A stretch of DNA of 64,000 nucleotides from SIG565 sp045540055. Lineage in GTDB: Bacteria > Bacillota > Clostridia > Oscillospirales > Acutalibacteraceae. Each line of letters begins with the position of its first letter. The first letter of the stretch is position 1. The stretch spans positions 1-64,000 of the forward strand of contig JAZQGO010000025.1 of the NCBI GenBank assembly GCA_045540055.1, read 5' to 3'. The notes beneath the pieces were generated by a model, which was not told the origin of the DNA, made no database searches, and was given only the letters and a program-made list of their open reading frames with translations. Below are positions 1-7,340 of this stretch, piece by piece. The translations under genes and the position numbers were made by a program.

Positions 1-16
1 CTCTTTCATGGCTAGG

Positions 17-80
17 ACCTCCTTGGTATATTTTGTTGGGTTGGCGAACCTCAACTTCAATATACCAAGGAGTTTTTATT
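17..80 (+). terminator. Long hairpin with U-tract, probable terminator of an off-window plus-strand unit
   Basis: Bases 19-30 pair perfectly with 61-72, an inner stem 35-42/47-55 closes the loop, and a T-rich run follows at 73-80. The T-run is on the plus strand only, so it would end a transcript entering from the left edge. No gene is visible to its left. The right arm contains AAGGAG, which looks like a ribosome site but serves no convincing gene. Confidence 0.55.
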
Positions 81-130
81 ATGTCCATAGCTAAAGCTCT
101 TTTTCCCACTGGCATAGCCAGTGGTTCTTA
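81..130. other. Possible remnant end of an IS200/IS605-type element
   Basis: A perfect 8-bp hairpin with an ATA loop (106-124, CCACTGGC/GCCAGTGG) follows a CATAGCTAAAGCT stretch. The hairpin has the same design as the terminal hairpin of the IS200-type element at 12.75 kb (CCACCCGC, ATA, GCGGGTGG). No transposase lies next to it, so it may be a relic end, or a chance hairpin. This call is tentative. Confidence 0.25.
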
Positions 131-136
131 TACGAA

Positions 137-175
137 AAGAACGGACTGTTGTGTAATACAACAGTCCGTTTTTAT
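137..175. terminator. Bidirectional terminator after glgB
   Basis: A 12-bp perfect stem (141-152 with 158-169) has T-rich sequence on both sides: plus strand TTTTTATT, minus strand CTTTTC after the stem. It lies directly beyond the glgB stop codon on the reverse strand. Confidence 0.85.
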
Positions 176-2148
176 TAGTCAACTTTTTTAAATACTGTGC
201 CGGTGCGTGACGGCAGGTAGCACTTAAATCCTTTTTGGTCTTGGGTGGAATAAACATACTGTGTGTCTACCCTTTCAAATCCACCGAAGCGTGACTCATC
301 ACTTGATAAAATCACTCTGTATCTGCCCTCGTGTTTTACGGGAACAAAATAGTCATTAAACGACTTATTGGGGTGGAAGTTAAAGGCAAAGCAAAGACCG
401 CCAAGCGAATAAATTATAACCTTGTCGTCATTGTGAATAAGGCCAAGTTCCGCCTTTTTAGAAAGCAGACGCTCTTTGCGAAGCAGCGAAATCATCGCCT
501 TGTCAAATTCACGCAGCTGACCGTAACGAAGGTCGGGGTTATCGGCAAGACTCCACTGTCTGCGACAGTAGTGATAGCTCCAACCGTTGCCCTCACGCGG
601 AAAATCTATCCACTCTGGGTGCCCGAACTCATTGCCCATAAAGTTAAGATAGCCTTCACCGCTAAGCGACGCCGTAATCAGACGAATCATTTTATGAAGC
701 GCTACTCCACGGTCGATTATCATGTTTTCGCCCTTGTTCATACCATAATACATCTCTTTATCACACAGTCTGAACATAATGGTTTTATCTCCCACAAGCG
801 CCTGATCGTGCGATTCGCTGTAGCCGATGTTTTTCTCCTTCGGTCGTCGTGTGGTAAGCTCCCACCACAGCGTGTCCATATTCCAGTTCTCGTCGGCGCT
901 TTCCTTTATCATCTTTATCCACAAATCAGGCACACCCATTGAAAGACGGTAGTCAAAACCAATGCCACCATCATCGATTTTTAGACACATACCCGGCATA
1001 CCCGACATATCCTCGGCGATGGTTAGCGCCTTGGGGTTATATTTGTGTATTAACTCGTTGGCAAGCTGTAGGTAGGTTATGGCCTCGATGTCGGTGTTAA
1101 GCGAAAAATACATATCGTAATTACAAAATGCACTACCGAGCCCGTGGTCATGGTAAAGCATAGAGGTTACACCGTCAAAACGGAAGCCGTCGAAATGATA
1201 AACCTCCATCCAAAACTTGAGGTTAGAGAGTAAGAAATGTAAAACCTCGTTTTTGCCGTAGTTGAAAAGCTTGGTATCCCACGCAACGTGGTTGCCCTTT
1301 GCACCCTCGTGAAAAAACTGATACTCGGTGCCGTCAAACATATTGAGTCCCTCAAGGGTGTTTTTAACGGCATGTGAATGAACGACATCTAAGAGCACCG
1401 TAATGCCCATCTTGTGAGCCGTATTTATAAGTTCCTTTAAATCAGCGCCGCTACCATAGCGTGATGATGCAGCAAAGAAATTGGACACCTGATAACCGAA
1501 TGAGCCGTAATAAGGGTGCTCCATTATCGCCATTATCTGAATGGTGTTGTAGCCGAGGTCCTTTATTCTCGGTAGGATATTTTTGGTGAAGTCTTTATAG
1601 CTGCTAACCGCATAATCCTCACCTGCCATACCTATGTGGCACTCGTAAATATACGGTGTTGCGGCTGTTCTGTGCTTTTGGTCGGTCCAGTTGAAATTAT
1701 CATATAAAACATCATCAACCTCGGCGCACCAGATATATGTTACGGGGTCCTGCACAACTCGTGTGGCATAGGTCGGTATACGGCGAAGCATTTGTCCGTC
1801 GTGAATAACTATTGCCTGCACCTTTTGACCCACCTTGAGCGCATCCCTGCCCTCAAGCTCTATCTCAAACACGCCGTTATCTAGGCGCTTCATTTCGTTT
1901 GCATAAATATCCCAATTATTGAAGTCACCCGTAAAAAACATCTTCTCAGCCGCGGGCGCCCACTCACGATACACCCAGCCCTTTTGTGTAGGATGTATAC
2001 CAAAATACTTATACCCTTCAGCAAACCCGAGAATATCGCCGTCACCAAACAGTTCTTCCCTCTTTTTGGCATAATTATCCATTCTAAGCTGCAGGTCAGC
2101 CTCATACGGTTTTAGATATGGGTCTATTTTTAAAATCCTTAAACTCAT
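175..2148 (-). CDS. glgB: 1,4-alpha-glucan branching enzyme, eukaryotic-like GH13 type
   Basis: This cytoplasmic enzyme makes alpha-1,6 branches in glycogen. The protein has 657 residues: an N-terminal CBM48-type beta-sandwich (VYREWAPAAEKMFFTGDFNNW), a GH13 barrel with the four conserved regions (DVVHSHA; GFRFDGVTSMLY with the nucleophile Asp near 320; TIAEDMSG with the acid Glu near 377; SESHDQA with Asp near 445) and a C-terminal all-beta domain. The order GFRFDGVTSM and the YSESHDQALVGDKT stretch resemble the plant/animal branching-enzyme subfamily (GH13_8) more than E. coli GlgB. The start MSLRILKIDPYLKPYE follows a GGAG site. No other glycogen gene is nearby, so it looks like a single-gene unit ending at the hairpin at 137-175. 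Confidence 0.93.
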   Translation of the reverse strand: MSLRILKIDPYLKPYEADLQLRMDNYAKKREELFGDGDILGFAEGYKYFGIHPTQKGWVYREWAPAAEKMFFTGDFNNWDIYANEMKRLDNGVFEIELEGRDALKVGQKVQAIVIHDGQMLRRIPTYATRVVQDPVTYIWCAEVDDVLYDNFNWTDQKHRTAATPYIYECHIGMAGEDYAVSSYKDFTKNILPRIKDLGYNTIQIMAIMEHPYYGSFGYQVSNFFAASSRYGSGADLKELINTAHKMGITVLLDVVHSHAVKNTLEGLNMFDGTEYQFFHEGAKGNHVAWDTKLFNYGKNEVLHFLLSNLKFWMEVYHFDGFRFDGVTSMLYHDHGLGSAFCNYDMYFSLNTDIEAITYLQLANELIHKYNPKALTIAEDMSGMPGMCLKIDDGGIGFDYRLSMGVPDLWIKMIKESADENWNMDTLWWELTTRRPKEKNIGYSESHDQALVGDKTIMFRLCDKEMYYGMNKGENMIIDRGVALHKMIRLITASLSGEGYLNFMGNEFGHPEWIDFPREGNGWSYHYCRRQWSLADNPDLRYGQLREFDKAMISLLRKERLLSKKAELGLIHNDDKVIIYSLGGLCFAFNFHPNKSFNDYFVPVKHEGRYRVILSSDESRFGGFERVDTQYVYSTQDQKGFKCYLPSRTGTVFKKVD

Positions 2149-2225
2149 AACAGTCTCCTTTAAATAACCTTAAATAAATTATATGCCAAGTAAGTGTCGA
2201 ATAAAAACAAATTTTGTTTACGGTC

Positions 2226-2536
2226 TCATAATTTTATAGACCGACAGTATGTATAACGCAGAGTCATTTTCGTCAAGATTATCCGCAACAGCTCAATCAC
2301 TGCGCTCGTCAGCGTAAATGTTTTGCCGAACAACGTAACTGTAAGTATATACGATATAATAAACCATGCTATAAATGCAATCAGCCATGCTACACTTTCG
2401 GCCCTGAAGCGTTTCTTATTCGTATAAACCAAAGCTCTGACGGCGGCAATTATATTCACAATGCCGCCGATGGTCGCACCCAACATAAAGAGGTTGACCG
2501 CAAACAACGATGCGCCACAATCTCAATAGGTTTCAT
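2226..2536 (-). pseudogene. Decayed YgjV-family inner-membrane protein
   Basis: Reading from ATG at 2534-2536, the first codons give MKPIEIVAH, which fits the start of YgjV-family membrane proteins. The matching continuation (LFAVNLFMLGATIGGIVN...VYTNKKRF...WFIISYILTV) lies in another frame from about 2507, where the first in-frame start is only a TTG. About 30 residues of the expected N-terminal part are missing at the junction. The C-terminal half of the family is also absent, the frame ending after TYCRSIKL. The surviving piece has two to three hydrophobic segments. Family assignment is from remembered sequence features. The function of YgjV is unknown. This is best read as a remnant with a deletion and frameshift. 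Confidence 0.5.
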
Positions 2537-2575
2537 ATACGCTCACTCTCTGCCATATGATTTTGCATTTTGAGC

Positions 2576-3748
2576 TTATTTTCTTGCTACACCGCTTTTT
2601 CTTGCGGCATCGGCAACAGCCGCCGCAACGGTCTTGCCTATTCTTTCATCGAATGCCATCGGTAAGATATACTCAGCATTCAGTTCTTCGTCGGTCACAA
2701 GACCTGCTATGGCGTAGGATGCCGCCATCTTCATTTCATCGTTTATTTCGCTTGCACGAACATCCAATGCGCCTCTGAAAATACCGGGGAACGCAAGAAC
2801 ATTGTTAATCTGATTCGAGTAATCAGAGCGGCCTGTGCCTACGACTGCGGCACCACCCTCTTTGGCTAAATCAGGCAAAATCTCAGGCACGGGGTTTGCC
2901 ATCGCGAATACGATTGCGCCCTGCGCCATGGTACTTATCATTTCGCTTGACACAATATTCGGTGCCGACACGCCGATAAACACATCGGCGCCCTTTAAGG
3001 CGTCGGCAAGGTTGCCCGTCAAATGCTCTTTATTGGTGATTTTAGCCAGCTGCTTGTGTGCATCACTAAGACTGTCCATACCCTCACAAATAATACCGAA
3101 TCTATCAACCATAATAAGATTTTTAACACCTAATTTAAGCAGGTGCAGACCGATTGCTGTGCCTGCGCTGCCTGCGCCGTTTATAACAACACGAATTTCG
3201 CCTATATCCTTTTTAACGACCTTTAATGCGTTAAGAAGTGCGGCGGCCACGACAATAGCCGTGCCGTGCTGGTCATCGTGGAATACAGGAATATCGCATA
3301 TTTCCTTAAGGCGACGCTCGACCTCAAAGCAACGCGGAGCGGCGATGTCCTCAAGGTTTATTCCTCCAAAGCTGCCAGAAAGAAGATAAATTGTTCTTAC
3401 CAACTCGTCAACATCCCGAGTTTTTATGCAAAGAGGAAAAGCGTCAACATCGGCAAACTCTTTAAAGAGTGCGCATTTGCCCTCCATAACGGGCATACCT
3501 GCTTCTGCGCCTATATCGCCAAGTCCCAGAACGGCCGAGCCATCGGTAATAACGGCAACAAGATTATGTCTGCGGGTCAGCTCAAATGATTTATTTATAT
3601 CCTTTTGAATCTCCAAGCAGGGCTCTGCAACGCCCGGTGTATAGGCTAAAGACAACTGCTCTCTGTTTTTTACGGGTGTTCTTGAGATTACCTCAATTTT
3701 ACCCTGCCATTCCTCGTGTTTTTTTAGTGCCTGCGCTTTTATATCCAT
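2576..3748 (-). CDS. Malic enzyme, short bacterial form (malate to pyruvate + CO2)
   Basis: This 390-residue cytoplasmic enzyme oxidatively decarboxylates malate. Visible marks are the N-terminal malic domain with the catalytic Tyr in SLAYTPGVAEPC, the Lys region GKCALFKEFADVDAFP, metal-binding EDIAAPRCFEVE, HDDQHGTAIV, and a Rossmann NAD(P) domain with INGAGSAGTAIG. Its length matches the short malic enzymes of Firmicutes and lacks the C-terminal phosphotransacetylase domain of MaeB. Cofactor preference (NAD or NADP) cannot be set from sequence by eye. The start MDIKAQALKKHEEW follows a weak purine-rich site (GGGGGTAAG). It appears monocistronic, with a Dabb protein gene 75 bp upstream in the same direction. 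Confidence 0.93.
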   Translation of the reverse strand: MDIKAQALKKHEEWQGKIEVISRTPVKNREQLSLAYTPGVAEPCLEIQKDINKSFELTRRHNLVAVITDGSAVLGLGDIGAEAGMPVMEGKCALFKEFADVDAFPLCIKTRDVDELVRTIYLLSGSFGGINLEDIAAPRCFEVERRLKEICDIPVFHDDQHGTAIVVAAALLNALKVVKKDIGEIRVVINGAGSAGTAIGLHLLKLGVKNLIMVDRFGIICEGMDSLSDAHKQLAKITNKEHLTGNLADALKGADVFIGVSAPNIVSSEMISTMAQGAIVFAMANPVPEILPDLAKEGGAAVVGTGRSDYSNQINNVLAFPGIFRGALDVRASEINDEMKMAASYAIAGLVTDEELNAEYILPMAFDERIGKTVAAAVADAARKSGVARK

Positions 3749-3823
3749 TAATCTTACCCCCGTTTATTACATATCGTATGAGCTCTTCTGAAGGGTCAGC
3801 TCAAGTTCTTGTATATATTGGCT

Positions 3824-4120
3824 TTAGTTTGTCTCATAATCAAAGCAGGCACGAGTTTCGGTGTAGGGACGCACCTTGGTGTCGGCAACCCTCGCGTGCT
3901 CGGAATGTACAGCGTATACCTTCAATGCTGCCTCGTTTTCAAACACCGAATAGAGCATAACATCTGCGTTCGATGAGCTTAACCTCTCGATTTCAACCTT
4001 AATTTCAATAAGACCCGGTATAACACCCTTAAGTCCCTCAAGCCCGTCCTTAATGCCGAGCTTCACATCGTCGGTGTTATATTCATTCCTTAGCTTCCAA
4101 AGAATAATATGCTTTACCAT
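3824..4120 (-). CDS. Dabb-domain (stress-responsive A/B barrel) protein
   Basis: This 98-residue cytoplasmic protein fits the dimeric alpha/beta barrel (Dabb) family. It starts with MVKHIILWKLR, the typical first strand (HivlwkFk), followed by an amphipathic helix, a GLIEIKVEIE strand, an acidic/aromatic LYSVFENEAALKVYAVHSEH segment and a terminal FDYE strand. The HPeH-like VHSEH motif is characteristic. Members are implicated in stress responses or in unknown small-molecule chemistry. The specific role here is unknown. A GGGGGG-type ribosome site precedes the ATG. It lies 75 bp upstream of the malic enzyme gene on the same strand and may be co-transcribed. Confidence 0.85.
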   Translation of the reverse strand: MVKHIILWKLRNEYNTDDVKLGIKDGLEGLKGVIPGLIEIKVEIERLSSSNADVMLYSVFENEAALKVYAVHSEHARVADTKVRPYTETRACFDYETN

Positions 4121-4240
4121 AATTGCCCCCCTCTTTATTAACCTTAATGTAATTTTATTGTACCATAATAATCAATCTGTTTCAATGAGATAATTGCGTT
4201 GATTGGTATTTATTTGAAAATAAAAAACGACGGGTGAATA

Positions 4241-4437
4241 CGGTGCGCTCTCGGTTTTTGCCGACGGCTCCAAGCCGTTATCGGCAAAGCCGACACCTTA
4301 ACCTCTTCACTATTACTTCTTACTTATTACTTCAAAATCGACAAGGTTCATTTAGTGAAGAGTGAAGAAGTAAGAGGTAATAAGTAAAATCGACAAGGTT
4401 CTGTCGAACCTTGTCGATTTTTGGCTGTTACGAACCA
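4241..4437. repeat. Diverged copy of the structured intergenic repeat
   Basis: This gap (4121-4437) carries no gene. It shows a GC-rich hairpin (about 4257-4288, TTTGCCGA...TCGGCAAA), then an imperfect inverted repeat of CTTCACTATTACTTCTTACTT against AGTGAAGAGTGAAGAAGTAA, a 15-base hairpin around AAAATCGACAAGGTT (4386-4400/4407-4422), and ends TTTTTGGCTGTTACGAACCATT. The same order and the same last 20 or so bases appear in the repeat at 5202-5403, so it is a diverged family member. AAAATCGACAAGGTT also occurs as a direct duplicate (about 4335 and 4386). Confidence 0.7.
4386..4422. terminator. Bidirectional hairpin terminator after the XRE gene
   Basis: A 14-15-bp stem (AAAATCGACAAGGTT with AACCTTGTCGATTTT) and a 6-base loop have T-runs on either strand. 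It sits just past the stop codon of the reverse-strand regulator at 4438 and forms the end of the repeat element described here. Confidence 0.75.
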
Positions 4438-5058
4438 TTATGAATCTACGCTCTTCTTTAATACCTTTTTGCACCAAGTGTGTTTATTGCATTTAGGACA
4501 CTTCAAGTAACGAGTAGTTCCTCTATGCATCGCCCACAGTGCTTCTGAATAAGTAGGCACAATCTCGTGACCGCAATTTTTACACTTGTAAGCACCTACA
4601 CTCACCTCAAGCTTTAATGCATAAAAGCAAGGAATCAAAAAGATAATGCAAATTCCCAGAATGGTAATAAGCTGCCATACTCCTTCAGGAATCAAGAATG
4701 CAGAAATCAAGATACCTGCAAACAGGGCTGTCATACTTACAATCAAAATCGCCCACATAGAAGTCCAAATTGTCTTGCTTTTTTTCTCTAACTCTTTCGT
4801 CATATCAAGCAAAAGTTGTTCGTTTTTCTGATTACTGTTTTCCATACTGATTTTCTCCCCACTTAATAATTCATTTACACTGATGCTAAGAATATCACAG
4901 AGCTCAAGCATAATAGAAGAATCGGGCATCGCCATGCCTCTTTCCCACTTTGATATTGCTTTGTCGGTGATACCGAGTTTTTCTGCCAACTGTATTTGTG
5001 TTAGGTTTACTTTTTTTCTGCACTCGGCAATAAATCTTCCGATTTTTATTTGGTCCAT
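4438..5058 (-). CDS. XRE-family regulator with two membrane segments and a C-terminal zinc ribbon
   Basis: The 206-residue protein begins with an XRE helix-turn-helix (IGRFIAECRKKVNLTQ...LAEKLGITDKAISKWERG...LCDILSISVNELL, residues about 3-65). A linker follows, then two hydrophobic segments (WAILIVSMTALFAGILIS and WQLITILGICIIFLIPCF), and a zinc-ribbon tail with CKNCGHE and CPKCNKHTWC. It is therefore a membrane-anchored DNA-binding protein. The start is set at 5058 because an AGGAGG site precedes that ATG; a longer reading frame upstream has none. This architecture is common in Clostridia but ligand and targets are not known. A 12-bp inverted repeat lies 54 bp upstream and could be its operator. 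It is encoded beside structured repeats in an accessory patch. Confidence 0.85.
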   Translation of the reverse strand: MDQIKIGRFIAECRKKVNLTQIQLAEKLGITDKAISKWERGMAMPDSSIMLELCDILSISVNELLSGEKISMENSNQKNEQLLLDMTKELEKKSKTIWTSMWAILIVSMTALFAGILISAFLIPEGVWQLITILGICIIFLIPCFYALKLEVSVGAYKCKNCGHEIVPTYSEALWAMHRGTTRYLKCPKCNKHTWCKKVLKKSVDS

Positions 5059-5111
5059 AAGTTGCCTCCTTTCGCTTTTAGTATAGATAATTAGGAGAAG
5101 AAAAAACACAC

Positions 5112-5146
5112 ACCATTGGTTTAGTGAAGAGAAGTAAACCTATGGT
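5112..5146. promoter_or_regulatory. Inverted repeat upstream of the XRE gene, possible operator
   Basis: ACCATTGGTTTA (5112-5123) and TAAACCTATGGT (5135-5146) are complementary except for one position, with an 11-base spacer. No T-run follows on either strand, so a terminator is unlikely. Its place upstream of the XRE gene suggests a regulatory site. This is inference only. Confidence 0.35.
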
Positions 5147-5201
5147 AGAGTGTAATTTGTGCAATAAATTGGAATTGGCTTGTTTCTTTTTAATTTTACT
5201 C

Positions 5202-5389
5202 TTTGGTGGTTCGAATCCACTTTGGCGGGGAGTTTAGTGATATTCCGCCGTTGGCGGAGTCTACTTCTTCACTATTCACTATTACTTCTTACTTTCCAAA
5301 AATCCGAGTAAATAAGAGAAAAGTGAAGAGTGAAGAGGTAATAGTGAAAAAGTAAAAATCCCCGTATCTTACGATACCAGGATTTTTGG
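5202..5389 (+). repeat. 188-bp structured direct repeat, copy 1
   Basis: This is near-identical to 7341-7528 (I see only two substitutions, near 5325 and 5378). In order it holds a tRNA T-arm-like sequence (GGTGGTTCGAATCCAC), a hairpin TCCGCC-GTT-GGCGGA, a long imperfect inverted repeat of about 34 bases per arm built from CTTCACTATTACTTCTTACTT-type sequence, and a final hairpin AAAAATCC..GTATC/GATAC..GGATTTTT. There is no coding potential. The two copies flank the TetR cassette in direct orientation. Copy 1 continues into GGCTGTTCCGAACCATT, which is shared with the copy at 4.24 kb. Confidence 0.85.
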
Positions 5390-5464
5390 CTGTTCCGAAC
5401 CATTTAGATGCCAACTTTGTTTTTTGAAAAAAACAGGTATTTTTTTAATCCCCAAAAATATTTT

Positions 5465-5983
5465 CTATCGACCTCTATATTCTTGTTTCAAAACCTCTGC
5501 CATTTCTTCCGGCGATTCCTGACAACCACCTGCAAGCCACAATTTAATAATGGCATTAAGACCATTTCTGAAAAATTCAATATGATACTTGATATTGCTA
5601 TCAATATGTTCCTTTTCGGCTCGCCTTGTATCATATATCGAAACAAGGTGTATGTCGTCATAACAAAGCTTAAAATATGTCTTATAGAAAATTTGGTTTT
5701 CTTTAATATGAGTAAACATCTTTAATGCACCGGTATGTTCATTAAAATAATCATAATCGGCAAACAGATCGCTGAACTCATTTTCGAGTTTTTCTCTCGT
5801 TTTATCGGCAAGGTCAAATATATCAATATAATTGGCATAAAAAGTACTTCGGTTGAGTCCCGTATTTTTGACAATATCCGAAACGGTTATTTCTTTGATA
5901 TCACGGGTTTGCAGTAGCTCTATAAACGCCTTTTCGATCTTCTCTTGTGACTCTCTGCGCCGCTTGTTGTTCTTTACATTCAT
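5465..5983 (-). CDS. TetR/AcrR-family repressor
   Basis: This 172-residue protein has a TetR helix-turn-helix at the N terminus (IEKAFIELLQTRDIKEITVSDIV, then NTGLNRSTFYANY, residues about 16-52) and an all-helical ligand/dimer domain ending GGCQESPEEMAEVLKQEYRG, of the kind seen in short TetR proteins such as DhaS-like regulators. It is divergent from two membrane-protein genes across 121 bp containing an 18-bp perfect inverted repeat whose arms lie next to each start codon. This layout indicates autorepression and control of the divergent genes. A GGAGAA site precedes the ATG. The ligand is unknown. Similarity to other TetR members is limited to the family signature that I can see. Confidence 0.9.
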   Translation of the reverse strand: MNVKNNKRRRESQEKIEKAFIELLQTRDIKEITVSDIVKNTGLNRSTFYANYIDIFDLADKTREKLENEFSDLFADYDYFNEHTGALKMFTHIKENQIFYKTYFKLCYDDIHLVSIYDTRRAEKEHIDSNIKYHIEFFRNGLNAIIKLWLAGGCQESPEEMAEVLKQEYRGR

Positions 5984-5993
5984 AATAATTCTC

Positions 5994-6089
5994 CATTATT
6001 CCAACACTTGTAGTTTAATTGTTGATTGTTTTGCTTTGGCAAAAATATTATACTATAAATGCAATAAAAACACAAGTGTTGGAATAATG
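5994..6089. promoter_or_regulatory. Symmetric operator arms between tetR and the divergent membrane genes
   Basis: Bases 5994-6011 (CATTATTCCAACACTTGT) are the exact reverse complement of 6072-6089 (ACAAGTGTTGGAATAATG). Each arm sits just upstream of the ribosome site of one divergent gene. The right arm includes AACAC-AA-GTGTT, a small palindrome typical of repressor half-sites. On the minus strand a TTGTGT-17-TATAAT promoter (TATAAT near 6045-6050) for the TetR gene has its -35 element in the right arm, so binding there would block it. Confidence 0.7.
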
Positions 6090-6104
6090 AAAGGAGATTT
6101 TAAA

Positions 6105-6473
6105 ATGAAAAAGAGTAGTTTTGTTGCACTCATTATGGGAACTGTAAGTGGGGTGCTTTTCGCACTCGGTATGTGTATGGCACTTCTGCCTGAATGGGAC
6201 GCCTTTACAGAAGGTATCATTTTTGGCGCTGTCGGTATTGTGCTCAGTATTATCACGGCACTTATCTGGTGCAAAATGGAAAACAAGAAACTGCCGAAAA
6301 TGAGTGGTAAAAATCTATTCCGTACTATTTACGCCGTCATTGCTGCTTTAGCGCTTGGCGTAGGTATGTGTATGTGTCTTGTGTGGGAGCAAATTATTTG
6401 GGGCACACTCGTCGGTTTGCTTGGTATCATTATGCTGATTGCTCTCATTCCGATGATTAAAGGTATCAAATGA
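6105..6473 (+). CDS. Small membrane protein, first gene of the TetR-controlled pair
   Basis: The 122-residue protein has four hydrophobic segments (ALIMGTVSGVLFALGMCMALL; GIIFGAVGIVLSIITALIW; IYAVIAALALGVGMCMCLVW; LVGLLGIIMLIALIPMI), arranged as two similar halves, each with an LGMCM or VGMCM motif followed by WE or EW. I do not recognise a named family. The ATG at 6105 is preceded by AAAGGAG. The stop overlaps the next start by four bases (ATGA), so the two proteins are translationally coupled and may act together in the membrane. Expression is likely repressed by the divergent TetR protein. Confidence 0.85.
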   Translation: MKKSSFVALIMGTVSGVLFALGMCMALLPEWDAFTEGIIFGAVGIVLSIITALIWCKMENKKLPKMSGKNLFRTIYAVIAALALGVGMCMCLVWEQIIWGTLVGLLGIIMLIALIPMIKGIK

Positions 6474-7288
6474 AGGTATTAAATCTTGTGAAAAGCCCTT
6501 ATACAAGTCTTGCGTTTAATGTTGCTTATGCGCTTGGCAACTGTATTATAGGTTTCCTTGCACATTCGTGGTGGTTTATTACAGTAGGTGCGTATTATAC
6601 CGTGCTTGCAATCACAAGGTTTTCTGTGTTGCAGGTTAGACGAAAAGCAAGCGGCAATTATGATACCGAGCTTTTTGCACGGCGCATTACGGGAACTTTA
6701 TTGGTTGTGCTTTCGTTCTGCATAGTAGGCGTAAACATAATGTCTGCTATTAAAGATAGAGGCACTGCCTTTCATGAAATTGTAATGATCACCATTGCCA
6801 CATACACATTCACTAAAACCACTATTTCAATTATTGGTATGGTGAAAGCAAAGCGTTCCGCTTCTCCGGTGCTAAAAACACTCCGTAATATATCGCTCGC
6901 TGATGCGTGTGTTTCCATTTACACAATGCAAAGATCAATGCTCATGTCTTTTCCGGGTATGGAAGCGGCGGAAATCTTATTGCTAAACATATTTACGGGA
7001 ACAGTAGTTTGGATTGTTGTACTGCTTCTCGGAATCTATCTGATTGGAGGAAAATATACAGATATGGCTAAATCAAAAATTGTAAAGGCAAATGAAAAAA
7101 TCGCCGAAGCAGTAACCGGCGGTTACAAAAAAATTGAAAAAGGCGTGGTAGAAGGCTACAAAAAAATCGAACAAGGGGTTGTAGGTGGTTACACCAAGCT
7201 CGAAGATAAGTTTGTCGATGCCTACCTCACAAAAGACGGCGAAACTGTTGAAGAAGCAAAAGCAAGATTGAAAGATAAAAATAACTAG
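6470..7288 (+). CDS. Polytopic membrane protein with a GYKKIE-type repeat tail
   Basis: The 272-residue protein has about five to six membrane segments in residues 1-195 (for example LLVVLSFCIVGVNIMSAI, MITIATYTFTKTTISIIGM, TGTVVWIVVLLLGIYLI). A charged cytoplasmic-looking tail of about 75 residues follows, with tandem 11-residue units: VTGGYKKIEKG, VVEGYKKIEQG, VVGGYTKLEDK, then FVDAYL. The tail ends in a helix rich in Lys and Glu. I do not know a function. The 4-base overlap with the preceding gene, the divergent TetR gene and the following terminator define a three-gene cassette. The repeat units suggest an amphipathic helical surface or protein-binding tail. Confidence 0.85.
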   Translation: MKVLNLVKSPYTSLAFNVAYALGNCIIGFLAHSWWFITVGAYYTVLAITRFSVLQVRRKASGNYDTELFARRITGTLLVVLSFCIVGVNIMSAIKDRGTAFHEIVMITIATYTFTKTTISIIGMVKAKRSASPVLKTLRNISLADACVSIYTMQRSMLMSFPGMEAAEILLLNIFTGTVVWIVVLLLGIYLIGGKYTDMAKSKIVKANEKIAEAVTGGYKKIEKGVVEGYKKIEQGVVGGYTKLEDKFVDAYLTKDGETVEEAKARLKDKNN

Positions 7289-7290
7289 AA

Positions 7291-7340
7291 AAAGGGCTGA
7301 TTTAGCAAAATAATTGCTAAATCAGTCCTTTATATTTTGT
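7291..7340 (+). terminator. Terminator of the TetR-controlled membrane gene pair
   Basis: An 18-base inverted repeat (AAAGGGCTGATTTAGCAA, 7291-7308, against 7314-7331, one mismatch) is followed by a T-rich stretch. It begins two bases after the stop codon at 7288. Confidence 0.9.

Noticed and set aside
81..191. Small 36-codon open frame with AAGGAG upstream
   Set aside because: It reads through a terminator stem and an IS-like hairpin and shows no family resemblance.
331..942. 203-codon plus-strand open frame
   Set aside because: Lies entirely opposite glgB with no ribosome site or recognised motif.
4646..4831. Plus-strand small frames opposite the XRE gene
   Set aside because: Mirror of the hydrophobic segments, without ribosome site or independent signal.
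5202..5235. tRNA gene suggested by GGTTCGAATCC
   Set aside because: Only a T-arm-like piece is present. No acceptor partner, D-arm or anticodon arm can be folded.
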